From contig CP136064.1 in assembly GCA_032622095.1 (NCBI GenBank), forward strand, positions 131,569,129-131,633,128: 64,000 bases of DNA. The letters are read 5' to 3'. The notes below the pieces were generated by a model. It did not search any database, had not been told where the DNA came from, and worked only from the letters and a program-made list of their open reading frames with translations. The stretch comes from Siphonodentalium dalli. Its lineage: Eukaryota; Mollusca; Scaphopoda; Gadilida; Siphonodentaliidae. Each line of letters starts with the position of its first letter. The stretch's first letter is position 1. Positions 12,347 to 24,127 of the stretch are shown in pieces. Both the position numbers and the translations under genes were made by a program.

Positions 12347-12937
12347 ATGTATGTGCAAAGCAAAACGAATATAGATGGACATTGCCTTTTCAACGCGGTC
12401 TCTGTTGCTCTGTGTGGTGTCGAAGCTCAGTCCACTCAACTTCGAGTGCGGACTTGTTTGGAATTGGTCTCCAATAAATCGTTTTACGAAAATGCTCACA
12501 GTGATAGTCAAATACCGGCTGTGAGTCCATCACTCGATGATGACATTGTTGCATGTGCCCAGGATGGAGGAGGCCGAAATTCATGGTCATCCGCCTGGAC
12601 TATGCATGCAGTGTCTTCGGTGATTGGGCGACCAGTGAAATCGGTTTATCCGACTAAGAATGGGCCCGGGGATGCGAACATACCGATATTGAATACTGTG
12701 TTCCGTCCCCGCGTCGGTTCTCGGAGGACAACTCCTATCACAATTCTTTGGGCTGGAGAGTCGCCTTATGTTTCACTCATGTGGACACCAAACCACTTTG
12801 TCCCTCTGTTGCCAACTTTATCATTGTCTGAGGCGTTTCACGTCGTCCCAGATGATGATGTTGTTGATACAACGAGAAAGGATGAATGTTTGAGTGCTTC
12901 TACATTTGTGTCGTATGCTTCTGTTGTTAAGTCGTAA
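12347..12937 (+). CDS. OTU/vertnin-like cysteine-protease domain protein
   Basis: A 196-residue frame starting at an ATG and beginning almost directly with the OTU signature NIDGHCLFNAVSVAL (Asp10, Cys13). It closes with WTPNHFVPLL, placing a His at 150, so the Asp/Cys...His arrangement of an OTU-type cysteine protease (deubiquitinase fold) appears intact. Between them come QLRVRTCLEL, WTMHAVSSVIGRPVKSVYP, NTVFRPR and ITILWAGESP, whose order resembles the N-terminal part of vertebrate vertnin. Activity is inferred. The ~45 C-terminal residues are acidic and Ser/Thr-rich. The stop codon at 12935-12937 is directly followed by GGTAAGT, a strong 5' splice-site match, and the start is preceded by an AG-ending tract, so this may be an exon. 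A complete OTU protein usually has some N-terminal structure before the DGxC loop, so the true N-terminus may lie in an upstream exon. Confidence 0.75.
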   Translation: MYVQSKTNIDGHCLFNAVSVALCGVEAQSTQLRVRTCLELVSNKSFYENAHSDSQIPAVSPSLDDDIVACAQDGGGRNSWSSAWTMHAVSSVIGRPVKSVYPTKNGPGDANIPILNTVFRPRVGSRRTTPITILWAGESPYVSLMWTPNHFVPLLPTLSLSEAFHVVPDDDVVDTTRKDECLSASTFVSYASVVKS

Positions 12938-12956
12938 GGTAAGTCAGTTACATGTA

Positions 12957-12992
12957 GTTCAAAGTCAGTTAGTTCAAAGTCAGTTAGTTCAA
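12957..12992. repeat. Short tandem repeat TTCAAAGTCAGTTAG
   Basis: About two and a half copies of a 15-bp unit lie just downstream of the OTU frame and its possible splice donor. No function is apparent. Confidence 0.7.
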
Positions 12993-13189
12993 AATCCGCC
13001 TGACTTCTATGAAGTCTGCTGGTCCCAAGCCCAGATAAAGGATGAGGGGAGTTAAACGAAGTCATAATAACACAAAATGTATGTCAAAACAACTCGGTAA
13101 CAAAGAGACAATAACACAAAATATCCTGTGTTGGTGGTAGCCAGCCAACTGATTACTTGTAAGCTAATTTATTAACGGTGAATGCATGC

Positions 13190-13772
13190 CGAACACAAGA
13201 GTGCACGGCGTAAAATTATTATAAAAACTGCCAATAACATAACTTTTAATCGCCCAAATTGCACCAAACTTCACATATTACTAGCTTACATATACACACA
13301 CATCTTTATAAACTTTATTTCATATATTTCCCTTATATACGCCTTATTTGGACTTGTGTTCGGTATTCATAGCGTTAGCCGCCATTTTGCCGAACTCTAT
13401 TAGCTGTCATCACGTAAACCATTGTACACAAACCTACCAATAACTAAACTTCTAATATGTCAAACTTCACATATCAATAGCTTACATACACACACACATC
13501 TTTATAAACTTTATTTCATACATTTCCCTTATATACGCCTCATTTGGACTTGTGTTCGGTATTCATAGAGCTAGCCGCCATCACGCCGGACTCTGACTCT
13601 GCGTAAAATTACATTCATTAACGTAACTTTTAATCGGCCAAATTGCATTAAACTTCACATATCACTAGCTTACATATACACACACATCATTATAAACTTT
13701 ATTTCATATATTTCCGTCTTTTAACCCTTATTTTGACTTGTTTTCGGTTGTGTTCGGTATTCATAGTGACCC
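13190..13772. repeat. Right terminal inverted repeat, three subrepeats
   Basis: Mirror image of 10213-10818. Subunits end in TTGTGTTCGGTATTCATAG near 13371, 13567 and 13767. The outer subunit matches the left outer subunit closely up to AGTGACCC at 13772, after which comes the target duplication AAAGCAAT (13773-13780). Confidence 0.85.
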
Positions 13773-13926
13773 AAAGCAATTGACAAATTTTCCCAATTAC
13801 ATTGTACATGAATCTCGGTGTGTGCCACCGATTCAAATCAGTTTCAGCATCACTCATGGCTCATGTTTGTCTAATGCAACACATACCTTAATAATACCAA
13901 CTGAGCCACTTTGTGCCCCCACTTAT

Positions 13927-16139
13927 TAGCTCAACTTACTTTGTAAGTTTGAGCTATTGCCATGGTTTGGCGTTCGTCGTCCGTGTGTCCGTCAACAATT
14001 TCCTTTGGCGCGGACTACAGGTCGTACCTTTGGTCTAATCTTTATGAAATTTGTCATGAATGTTGACATTGACATGTAGATGGGAACGAGTCATTTTGGG
14101 GTCATTCGGTCAAAAAACATGGCCGCTGGCAGCCATCTTGGATTTCAAAATTCAATCCATTGGCGCGGGATACAGGTCGTACTGTTCGTCTGATCATCAT
14201 GAAATTTGTCATGGATCTTAATATTGACATGTAGATGAGAACGAGTGATTTTGGGGTCATTCGGCCAAAAAACATGGCCGCCAGCAGCCATCTTGGAATT
14301 TACTCTTTGCATGACTAAATCCTTTGGCACGGGCTACAGGCGTAGCTTTGGTCAGATCTTTATGAAATTTGTCATGAATGTTGACATTGACATGTAGATG
14401 GGAACGAGTCATTTTGGGGTCATTCGGTCAAAAAACATGGCCGCTGGCAGCCATCTTGGATTTCAAAATTCAATCCATTGGCGCGGGATACAGGTCGTAC
14501 TGTTCATCTGATCATCATGAAATTTGTCATGGATCTTAATATTGACATGTAGATGAGAACGAGTGATTTTGGGGTCATTCGGCCAAAAAACATGGCCACC
14601 AGCAGCCATCTTGGATTTTACTCTTTGCATGACTAAATCCTTTGGCGCGGGCTACTGGTCGTAGCTTTGATCGGAACTTTATGAAATTTGTCATGGATGT
14701 TAACAATGACATGTAGATGGGAATGAGTCATTTTGGGGTCGTTCGGCTAAAAATCATGGCCGCCAGCAGCCATCTTGGATTTTACTCTTTGCATGACTAA
14801 ATCCTTTGGCGCGGGCTACAGGTCGTACCTTTGGTCTGATCTTTATGAAATTTGTCTCGAATGTTGACATTGACATGTAGATGGGAATGAGTCATTTTGG
14901 GGTCATTCGGCCAAAAAACATGGCCACTGTTGGCCATCTTGGATTTCAAAATTCAATCCATTGGCCCGGGCTGCAGGTCGTACTGTTTGTCTGATGATCA
15001 TCATGAAATTTGTCATGGATGTTAATATTGACATGTAGATGGGAACGAGAGATTTTGGGGTCATTCGGCCAAAAAACATAGCCGCCAATGCCCAACAGCC
15101 ATCTTTGATTTTACTCTTTGCATGATTAAATCCTTTTGGTGCGGGCTACAGGTCGTACCTTTGGTCTAATCTTCATGAAATTTGTCATGGATGTTAATAT
15201 TGAGATGTAGATGGGAACGAGTCACTTTGCGGTCATTCGGCCAAAAATCATGGCCGCCAGCAGCCATCTTGGAATTTACTCTTTGCATGACTAAATCCTT
15301 TGGCACGGGCTACAGGCGTAGCTTTGGTCAGATCTTCATGAGATTAGTCATAGATGTTAACAATGCAATGTAGAAGGGAACGAGTCATTTTGGGGTCATT
15401 CGGCCCAAAAACATGACTGCTGGTGGCCATCTTGGATTTCAAAATTAAATCCATTGGTGCGGAATACAGGTCGTACTATTCGTCTGATCATCATGAAATT
15501 TGTCCTGGATGTTAATATTGACATGTAGATGGGAACGAGTCATTTTGGGTTTTTGTTCAGACAAAAAACATGGCCGCCAGCAGGCATCTTGGATTTTACT
15601 CTATACATGACTAAATCCTTTGGCGCGGGCTACAGGTCGTAGCGTTGATCGGATCTTCATGGAATTTGTCATGGATGTTAACAATGACATGTAGATGGGA
15701 TTTGTAAATGCTGTTGACATTGACATGTAGATGGGGAACGAGTCATTTTGGGGTCGTTTGGCTAAGAAACATGGCCGCCAGCAGCGATATTGGATTTCAC
15801 TCTCTGCATGACTAAATCCTTTGGCACAGGCTACAGGTCGTACCTTTGGTCAGATCATTATGAGATTTGTAAAGGCCGTAGATGGGAACAAGTCATTTTT
15901 GGGTAATTCGGAATAAAACATGGCTGCCGGTGGCCATTTTATAATTTACTCTTTGCATCACTAAATCCTTTGGCACACCATAATCACCACATCCCTGATT
16001 CGATCATTGTGAAACCTGTCATGAATGTTGATTATTGACATGTACATCTTGTCTTACTTAGACATTTCAATTATAGCACCTTTCCTATTCCTCCATTTAC
16101 TGTCAATCATTAAATTATTCCCCTACCTAAGTTGAGCTA
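13927..16139. mobile_element. Array-bearing element with TAGCTCAACTTA ends
   Basis: The left end TAGCTCAACTTA (13927) and right end TAAGTTGAGCTA (ending 16139) are inverted. Between them lie about 12-13 tandem units of 155-165 bp, each with 'CATGGCCGCCAGCAGCCATC', a (GC)GCGGGCTACAGGTCGTAC block, GAAATTTGTCATGGATGTTA and GACATGTAGATGGGAACGAG. Two unit subtypes (with TTACTCTTTGCATGACTAAA or with TTTCAAAATTCAATCCATTG) roughly alternate, suggesting a ~320-bp higher-order unit. Related arrays lie at 20997-24032 and 31273-31925. Short reading frames here are by-products of the unit. A terminal TA could serve as target duplication, but this is weak. Confidence 0.65.
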
Positions 16140-17038
16140 CAGTGTCATTGACACTTTCATATTGGATATAATTATGATTGTTCTAATATGTTTGAATAAA
16201 ACATCTAACCTGATAGGCCTAAACCATCCCCTCTCCCAAGTGATAATTGACAACATGGCACAAAGGTCACCAAAAACATTCCAACTCTCATATAAAGCCC
16301 CCAAATATTACGATGTTAGTCATATTATGTCTCCCCAGTGTGAAGTAGTGAATAATATGCACAATGCATAATTTTTAGCTCCCTTATGCACATTCCAGAC
16401 AACCTGTAGTGAAAATTCATGTTGATGACCTTGACCTCAAGGTCATATGAGGGGGTCTGCCAATTTGGGTCTCGCTTCGAACTGAACCCCCATGGTCTAC
16501 TCTATATGTGTACCAATTTTCATGCTTTTATCCAAATTTGCACACCCCATCAGCTTACAGCCCCACTACTAAAGACCTTTTGTGGCTGTATTTGACATTT
16601 ATCACAGTTTAAAAAATATTATAACTGTAAAATATAACATATTTGTGTTACTGGGAGCTCATATGAGCCTTGGTGGCTGTGGCATTTTTCATATGGGATG
16701 GTGACAAAACTTCCTTCCCGACACCAATCGGAAAGTACATGGCATGGACATTTTTAGAAAGAAAAAATCTGGAATCATATACTAAGTAAAAATAGACTTT
16801 TTGTCCAGTGTGAAAACTTCTACAATATTGTACATAAAACCGTTTAGAAAATGTATGACCGAAATAAATTAGATTTTCCTTTATGAACTTATGAAACATA
16901 AAGTGCTTCGAGAAATTTAAAACTGAAATAAAAATTATTTTCCTGATGAAACTAAGACCCTTGAGCCTGGATCATTGTGTGCATGGAAAAGAGCGAGCAA
17001 TTGTCTCAAACATTAATGTTTACTATCAATGGCTAGAG
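16140..17038. other. Non-coding DNA with one dispersed repeat
   Basis: At about 16410-16560 the sequence GACCTTGACCTCAAGGTCA ... TTGGGTCTCGCTT ... TTCATGCTTTTATCCAA is an inverted relative of the unit at 4940-5090. No gene was seen in the rest. Confidence 0.5.
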
Positions 17039-19215
17039 AAATGGGCAGAACTTTGAGACGGAACTGAGATGAACCATAATATGTGACTCTTCTGGTCCAT
17101 TATGATAAACAAATATCAACTGGATACAGGATGGATGCTAAGATGGTAGCCAGGGAGTTACTCTATGATCATAGGTGAGGTGAATAGGTATACATGGAGT
17201 TAGTGTATGTCATGAATGATGTGAATATGTATACAATGAGTGACCATATGGTTATGAGTGTGTTGTCCATAGTGAGATGAATAGGTATACAAGGAGAGGT
17301 CATGGTCAGGTGTGTGGTGAATCGGTATGAATGGAGTTGACTGTATGGTGTACATGGTTGTGTGTATACTGTACGGGTGCACCCGGTGTGCCTGTATGGA
17401 CATTGATGTGGTGTGTGGATATAGCTACATGGTCATGGGTGGGATGTGCATGTGTTTCAGTATGATCACGGATGGGGTGTGTGGATAAATAGTGAGTGAT
17501 TTTATGGCTACGGGTAATGTGTATGGTATACATATTCACCTCACCATTGGCCATGTCACTCACTGTATCCCTATTTGTCACACCATAGCCGAATAGCCAC
17601 TCAAGATATACTAATACACCCAGCCATGTCAGTATTGTCACTCCATGTGTGCATATGCACATCATCCATGGCCATATAGCCACTCGCTATATACACATAC
17701 ACCTCGCACATGACCATATAGCAACACCATTGTATACCCGCATAACCTGCACAAGACCATACCGCCACGAACCGCCAAGCAGGAACACCACCTGACACAT
17801 GACCATTTAGTCACTCCCGGCATAGATATTCATTACATTGATGTCACTCCTTGTATACCTACATGTACGCATTTCACCATTGACCATACAGTCACTACCT
17901 GTATACATATTCCACACACAGTCATATGCATGTAACCACTCGATATATACATATGAAGCCAACCTAGACCATAGAGTCACTCCATGTATACATATGCACC
18001 TCACCACTGGCCATTCAGTCCTTCCAGATATACAAAAAATCCGCACACACGACCACTCATACCATCCATACTTGCATATATACATCACACATGACAGTTC
18101 AGCAACGCACTGTATAATCATACACGCCATCCATGATCATACAGCTAATCCCTACACACATACCAATGATAATACATCCACGAGATATAAACATATACAT
18201 CCCATCCGTTACCACAAGGACACTCCCTATATACCCACACGATAATGTCCACCAGCTTACTCCAGGTATGCATATACACCTCATTCATGACAGTACAGTC
18301 ATTCCACGTATACCACACACATTCCCCGTAACCATAAACTCACTCACGATTTATCCACACACCCCATCCATGATCATACAGAAAACATATGTACATCCCA
18401 CCCATGACCTTACAGTCACTTCATATATACATAATCAATACATAGATGGCCATGTAGCTATAACCATACACCACATCAATGTCCATACAGGCACACCGGG
18501 TGCACCCGTACAAGATACACACAACCATACGCCTTAGTCACTCCATTCATACCGATTCACCCCACACCTGACCATGACCTCTCCCTGTATACCTATACAT
18601 CTCACTATGGACAACACACTCATAACCATATAGTCACTCGTTGGATACATGTTCACATCATTCATGGCATACACTAACTCCATGCATACCTATTCACCTC
18701 AAATATGATCATAGAGTAACTCCCTGGCTACCATCTTGGCATACATCCTGTATCAAGTTGATAGTGGTTTATCATAATGGACCAGAAGAGCCACATACCT
18801 GCTGGACAAAACAAGTGTCCACTTAACCGAGGTGTGGTTAGCGTTACCACCGCGGCCGAAATGCTACTACACCGCAGCTCCACCGGCTAACTACAGTTGG
18901 GCCGCGGTGTACTTTCCATTCAGCCATGGTGTAGTTGCCACGGTGTACTTTCATTGAACTGAAAAAAAGACGATACAAACCAGAAATCTTAACCACGGTG
19001 TGCATGCCATTCGGCCGCGTTGTAGTTGCCTTTCGGCCATGGTGTACTTGCCGTTTGGCCGCAGTGTACATGCCGTTCGGCCGCGGTGCTCAACTGCAAT
19101 TACAAACTCTGACACAGTCACACAGCGACTGAACGGCAAATACACCGTGGTGCCAATAGACACTTGTTTTGTCCAGCAGGGTATTATGGTTCATCTCAGT
19201 TCCGTCTCAAAGTTC
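17039..19215. repeat. Palindromic ~60-bp satellite
   Basis: The centre (about 17532-18307) is a tandem array of ~55-60-bp units with the theme CATATAGTCACTCC - TATACATATGCACCTC - ATGGCC. The left arm (17039-17531) carries the same theme in the opposite orientation. It pairs with the right arm (18308-19215, ignoring an inserted element at 18798-19181). Landmarks are GGGTGCACCCGGTGTGCCTG (from about 17376) and its complement CAGGCACACCGGGTGCACCC (from about 18488). Long frames rich in His, Thr and Ile here are translations of the satellite, not genes. Confidence 0.8.
18798..19181. mobile_element. 384-bp MITE with TA target duplication
   Basis: The ends CCTGCTGGACAAAACAAGTG (left) and CACTTGTTTTGTCCAGCAGG(G) (right) are inverted repeats of 22 bp. 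TA lies immediately outside both ends (18796-18797 and 19182-19183). The mirrored satellite arm at 17073-17095 preserves the empty site with a single TA (CACATATTATGG when read on the complementary strand), which proves the insertion boundaries. The interior consists of ~20-bp repeats of GGCCGCGGTGTACNTGCCGT. TA targeting suggests Tc1/mariner-type mobilisation. Confidence 0.85.
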
Positions 19216-20996
19216 TGCCCATTTCCTTTCAATAATATGGTCAGAATCACAAAAGAGGTTCTCCGCAAAATTCCATACTTTAAAATAAATTTGTCATGCC
19301 CCATACGGAACTGGGACAACCATAATAGAACATTAGTCGTCAGTTAATTAACTAACACGTATAATAACCAAGTGAGTCACAATTTGCTACATTTTCGGAT
19401 AACGCAGATAATAATGTTATATATATAATGTTATAATGATATATGTAAAAAAAATAACTTATTACCAATTTGGTTGCCATCTTGAGCAATTTGTTCTATA
19501 AACACCGTAGTGTGACACATTTAAGATAGACCAATACAATAAACACCTTTAAATCCAAAGATAATTACATATTACTAGCAAAATAGTCCAAACCTGAAAA
19601 GTACATTTTTGCCGATAGTTATGTCAAGTGTTTGAGAGAAACGTCCAATAGTTTTGGTGATGTCCGTGGTGGCAACAGTAACAATCAACCATGGTGCAGC
19701 AGACATATTAGTATTCAATCCATAGAAGGCATAATAGCCAATTGTGTACATCAACACAACTTGTAAGCGATTGCAGGACACCCTGGGCGATATTTACCAT
19801 TTTTTCATATTTTGGCAGCCATTTTGAGCCAAAGTAAGAATTTTGGTTCCAGTGAGTTGGAATATTCATAGGTAATGGTATGCCTAACTTAATTGCAACC
19901 TTCTGTTCATTTCTTGTTGAAATATGACTAGAATCCCAGTTGTGATTTTTTGGTGAAATTTTATAACTTGTTCTGTATAATGGATTTTTTGAGGGATCAC
20001 AAGTGGATAGGACCCGAATAATTGCATATTTAATTGCTCCAATGATCAGTTAATATATAAAATACAAAATAAAGTCATTTTACTGAACCAGTTCCAAACA
20101 GCATGAACTGATCTAGAAGATATTTGTGAAAAAATGTCATATTTTCAACTTCCGGCGGCCATTTTGGTGGCCATCTTGGATGGTGAGTTTCAATTTTGGC
20201 CCAAACTAGTGTCATTATGTCTTAGCTTCATGAAAATATATACATTTTACTAGATTAGTCATGTGAATTTGCAACAAATTACAAGCTACTGGTTTTACGT
20301 CTGGGAAAAATTGGGGGGGGGGGGTGGGTATACTTTTTAGGGCGCTATAAAAAAAATTGCTCAAGGCTGACAGATGGCCAGCCGATAAAATCTTGATGTC
20401 GGATACCTGAATTTACAAAATCCGCAGAGAAAAAAACTTTATACGCGAAAACACGCATTCGTGAATTCTGGGGGGTTGGCGACCGGACTAACCGGGGTTG
20501 ATGACTAAATCTGTACTCCCACAACACCTAAAGTATCCAAGTCTGGTATAGTAACTGCTTATCGTTTAGTGGAATAGTACATAGTTGCCCCAGTAGACTA
20601 ACAAAAGTGGTATGGAATAATGCTGAACTGGTTGACGGACTAACCACAAAATAGTTAGAAATTATGGAATTGTGTGTATCCTGTGTGGACACGAGCTTGC
20701 TATTATCAGAAATTGATCAGATAATAGTTCCAATTGCAGCCTGATAAATCTCCTCTCTCTGTTTATCTAATGTCAAAATATGTCAACTCTAGTTGAATTG
20801 GAGCTTAACAACCGATATGTCATGATTTGTCTACAAAATGTCAGCAGTGACTCAAAAGTAAAGATTGAGTTTGTTGTCCTGAGATATTAATGGTATGCTA
20901 TCAGCTAAAAAGGTATTGCAACCAAATATTAAAACACATGATTGGATCATGTAATACGGTAGCTTGCATGGGAAAAATTAAATGTAAAACATTTTT
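19216..20996. other. Non-coding DNA; includes a repeat inverted at 22725-22915
   Basis: No gene seen. Sequence 19915-20100 (AATATGACTAGAATCCCAGT ... AAAGTCATTTTACTGAACCAG) recurs in inverse orientation at about 22725-22915, the spacer of the long inverted repeat there. A 12-G homopolymer lies at 20313-20324. Confidence 0.55.
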
Positions 20997-23900
20997 AGCT
21001 CAATTTTACTTTGTAAAGTTTGAGCTATTGCCATGGCTTTGTCGTCCGTGTGTGCGTGATGCGTCAACAATTTCCTTTAGCACGGGCCAAAAAACATGGC
21101 CGCCAGCAGCCATCTTGGATTTTACTCTTTGCGTGACTAAATCCTTTGGCACATGCTACAGGTCGTACCTTTGGTCGGATCATTATGAAATTTGTCATAG
21201 CTGTTGACATTGACATGTAGATGGGAACGAGTCATTTTGGGTTCATTCGGGAAAAAAACATGGCCGCCAGTGGCCATCTTGGATTTCAATATTCAATCCA
21301 TTAGGCATTAGCACGGGCTACAGGTCGTACTGTTCGTCTGATCATCATGAAATTTGTCATGGATGTTAATATTGACATGTAGATGGGAACGAGTAATTTT
21401 GGGGTTCGGCCAAAAAACATGGCCACCGGGAGCCATCTTAGATTTTACTCTTTGCATGACTAAATTCTTTGGCACGGCCTTCAGGTCGTACCTTTGGTCA
21501 GATCATCATAAATATTTTCATGGATGTTAACAATGACATGTAGATGGGAACGAGTCATTATGGGGTCATTCGGCAAAAAAACATGGCAGCCATTTTGGAT
21601 TTTACTCTTTGTATGACTAAATCCTTTAGCACGGGCTACAGGTCGTACCTTTTGTCTGATCATCATGAAATTTGTCATGGCTGTTGAAATTGGAATGTAG
21701 ATGGGAACGAGGCATTTTGGGGTCATTCGGACAAACATGGTGGCCATCTTGGATTTCAAAATTCAATCCAATAGCACGGGCTACAGGTCGTACCTTTGGT
21801 CTGATCATCATGAAATTTGTCATGAATGTTAACATCGACATGTAGATGGGAACAAGTAATATTGGGATCATTCGGCCCAAAAACATGGCCGCCGGCAGCC
21901 ATCTTAGATTTACTCTTTGCATGACTAACTTCTTTGGCACGGCCTACAGGTCGTACCCTTGGTCGGATCATCATAAAATGTGTCATAGCTGTTGACATTG
22001 AAATGTAGATGGGAACGAGTCATTTTGGGTTCATTCGGGAAAAAAACATGGCCGCCAGTGGCCATCTTGGATTTCAATATTCAATCCATTAACATGGGCT
22101 ACAGGTCGTACTGTTTGTCTGATCATCATGAAATTTGTCATGGATATTAATATTGACATGTAGATGGGAACACGTAATTTTGGGGTCATTCGGCCAAAAA
22201 ACATGGCCACCAGCAGCCATTTTGGATTTTACTCTTTGTATGACTAAATCCTTTAGCACGGGCTACAGGTCGTACCTTTAGTCTGATCATCATGAAATTT
22301 GTCATGGCTGTTGAAATTGGAATGTAGATGGGAACGACCGAGTCATTTTGGGGTCATTCGGACAAAAAACATGGCTGCCAGTGGCCATCTTTGATTTCAA
22401 AATGCAATCCATTAGCACGGGCTACAGGTCGTACCTTTGGTGCGATCTTTAAGAAATTTGTCATGAATGTTGACATTGTCATGTAGATGGGAACGAGTTA
22501 TTTTGGGGTCATTCGGCAAAAAACATGGCCACCAGCCACCATTTTTTATTTCAAAATTCAATCCATTGGCGCGGGCTACAGGTCATACTGCTCGTCTGAT
22601 CATCATGAAATTTGTCAAGGATGTTAATATTGACATGTAGATGGGAACGAGTCATTTTGGGGTCATTCGTCCAAAAAAAATGGCCACCAGAAGCCATCTT
22701 GGATTTAAAGGGATAGTACTCAGATGACCGGTGGAACTGGTTGAGTAATATGACTTTATTTTGTATTTTGTATATTAACTGACCATTGGAGCAATTAAAT
22801 ATGAAATTATTGGGGTCCTATCCGCTTGTGATCCCTCAAAAATTCGATTTTACAGAACGCGGTATAAAATATCACAAAAAATCACAACTGGGATTCTAGT
22901 CATATTTCAAAAAGAAATGACGAATGACCCCAAAATGACTCGTTCCCATCTACATGTCAATATTAACATCCTTGACAAATTTCATGATGATCAGACGAGC
23001 AGTATGACCTGTAGCCCGCGCCAATGGATTGAATTTTGAAATAAAAAATGGTGGCTGGTGGCCATGTTTTTTGCCGAATGACCCCAAAATAACTCGTTCC
23101 CATCTACATGACAATGTCAACATTCATGACAAATTTCTTAAAGATCGCACCAAAGGTACGACCTGTAGCCCGTGCTAATGGATTGAATTTTGAAATCAAA
23201 GATGGCCACTGGCAGCCATGTTGTTTGTCCGAATGACCCCAAAATGACTCGTTCGTTCCCATCTACATTCCAATTTCAACAACCATGACAAATTTCATGA
23301 TGATCAGACTAAAGGTACGACCTGTAGCCCGTGCTAAAGGATTTAGTCATACAAAGAGTAAAATCCAAAATGGCTGCTGGTGGCCATGTTTTTTGGCCGA
23401 ATGACCCCAAAATTACGTGTTCCCATCTACATGTCAATATTAATATCCATGACAAATTTCATGATGATCAGACAAACAGTACGACCTGTAGCCCGTGTTA
23501 ATGGATTGAATATTGAAATCCAAGATGGCCACTGGCGGCCATGTTTTTTTCCCGAATGAACCCAAAATGACTCGTTCCCATCTACATTTCAATGTCAACA
23601 GCTATGACACATTTTATGATGGTACGACCTGTAGGCCGTGCCAAAGAAGTTAGTCATGCAAAGAGTAAATCTAAGATGGCTGCCGGCGGCCATGTTTTTG
23701 GGCCGAATGACCCCAATATTACTTGTTCCCATCTACATGTCAATGTTAACATTCATGACAAATTTCATGATGATCAGACCAAAGGTACGACCTGTAGCCC
23801 GTGCTATTGGATTGAATTTTGAAATCCAAGATGGCCACCATGTTTGTCCGAATGACCCCAAAATGCCTCGTTCCCATCTACATTCCAATTTCAACAGCCA

Positions 23901-24032
23901 TGACAAATTTCATGATGATCAGACTAAAGGTACGACCTGTAGCCCGTGCTAAAGGATTTAGTCATACAAAGAGTAAAATCCAAAATGGCTGCCATGTTTT
24001 TTTGCCGAATGACCCCAAAATGACTCGTTCCC
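20997..24032. repeat. Tandem array folded into a ~1.1-kb-arm inverted repeat
   Basis: The array begins like the one at 13927 (AGCTCAATTTTACTTTGTAA ... TTTGAGCTATTGCCATGG) and uses the same ~160-bp units. From 21546 to 22670 it pairs, as an inverted repeat, with 22920-24032. The two arms even encode almost identical translated frames on opposite strands. The ~250-bp spacer (22671-22919) is largely an inverted copy of 19915-20100. The arms differ by scattered substitutions and small indels, so the duplication is not very recent or an assembly echo. Confidence 0.8.
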
Positions 24033-24127
24033 TTTGATGGGTGACTTCCTCGACTCGAATCAAATATTTTTGACCCCCGAAGCCATTGAAATAGTAATTG
24101 AGAGGAGTTTTATCGGGTTGAGTACCT

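Larger units (their letters stand above)
10213..13772 (+). mobile_element. Undescribed-looking TIR element carrying an OTU-like gene
   Basis: A 3560-bp segment bounded by inverted repeats starting (C/G)GGTCACTATGAATACCGAA. It is flanked by an exact 8-bp direct repeat AAAGCAAT at 10205-10212 and 13773-13780. Each terminal repeat is ~0.6 kb and is built from three ~205-bp subrepeats that are tandem within an end and inverted between ends. The interior holds two plus-strand reading frames: a basic coiled-coil protein (11025-11843) and an OTU/vertnin-like cysteine-protease domain (12347-12937). No DDE, tyrosine-recombinase or reverse-transcriptase motif was recognised. The 8-bp duplication fits hAT, P, Merlin, Zisupton or MULE-like mobilisation, but the ends do not match any of these clearly. 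It may be a non-autonomous element with captured genes or a new type. Confidence 0.85.

Noticed and set aside
17200-18537. Several 60-135-codon frames on both strands
   Set aside because: Translations of the ~60-bp satellite (repeating His/Thr/Ile patterns) with no domain or start context.
21481-24037. Near-identical ~100-codon frames on opposite strands
   Set aside because: They arise from the tandem array units in the two arms of the inverted repeat; the same peptide phrases repeat in every unit.
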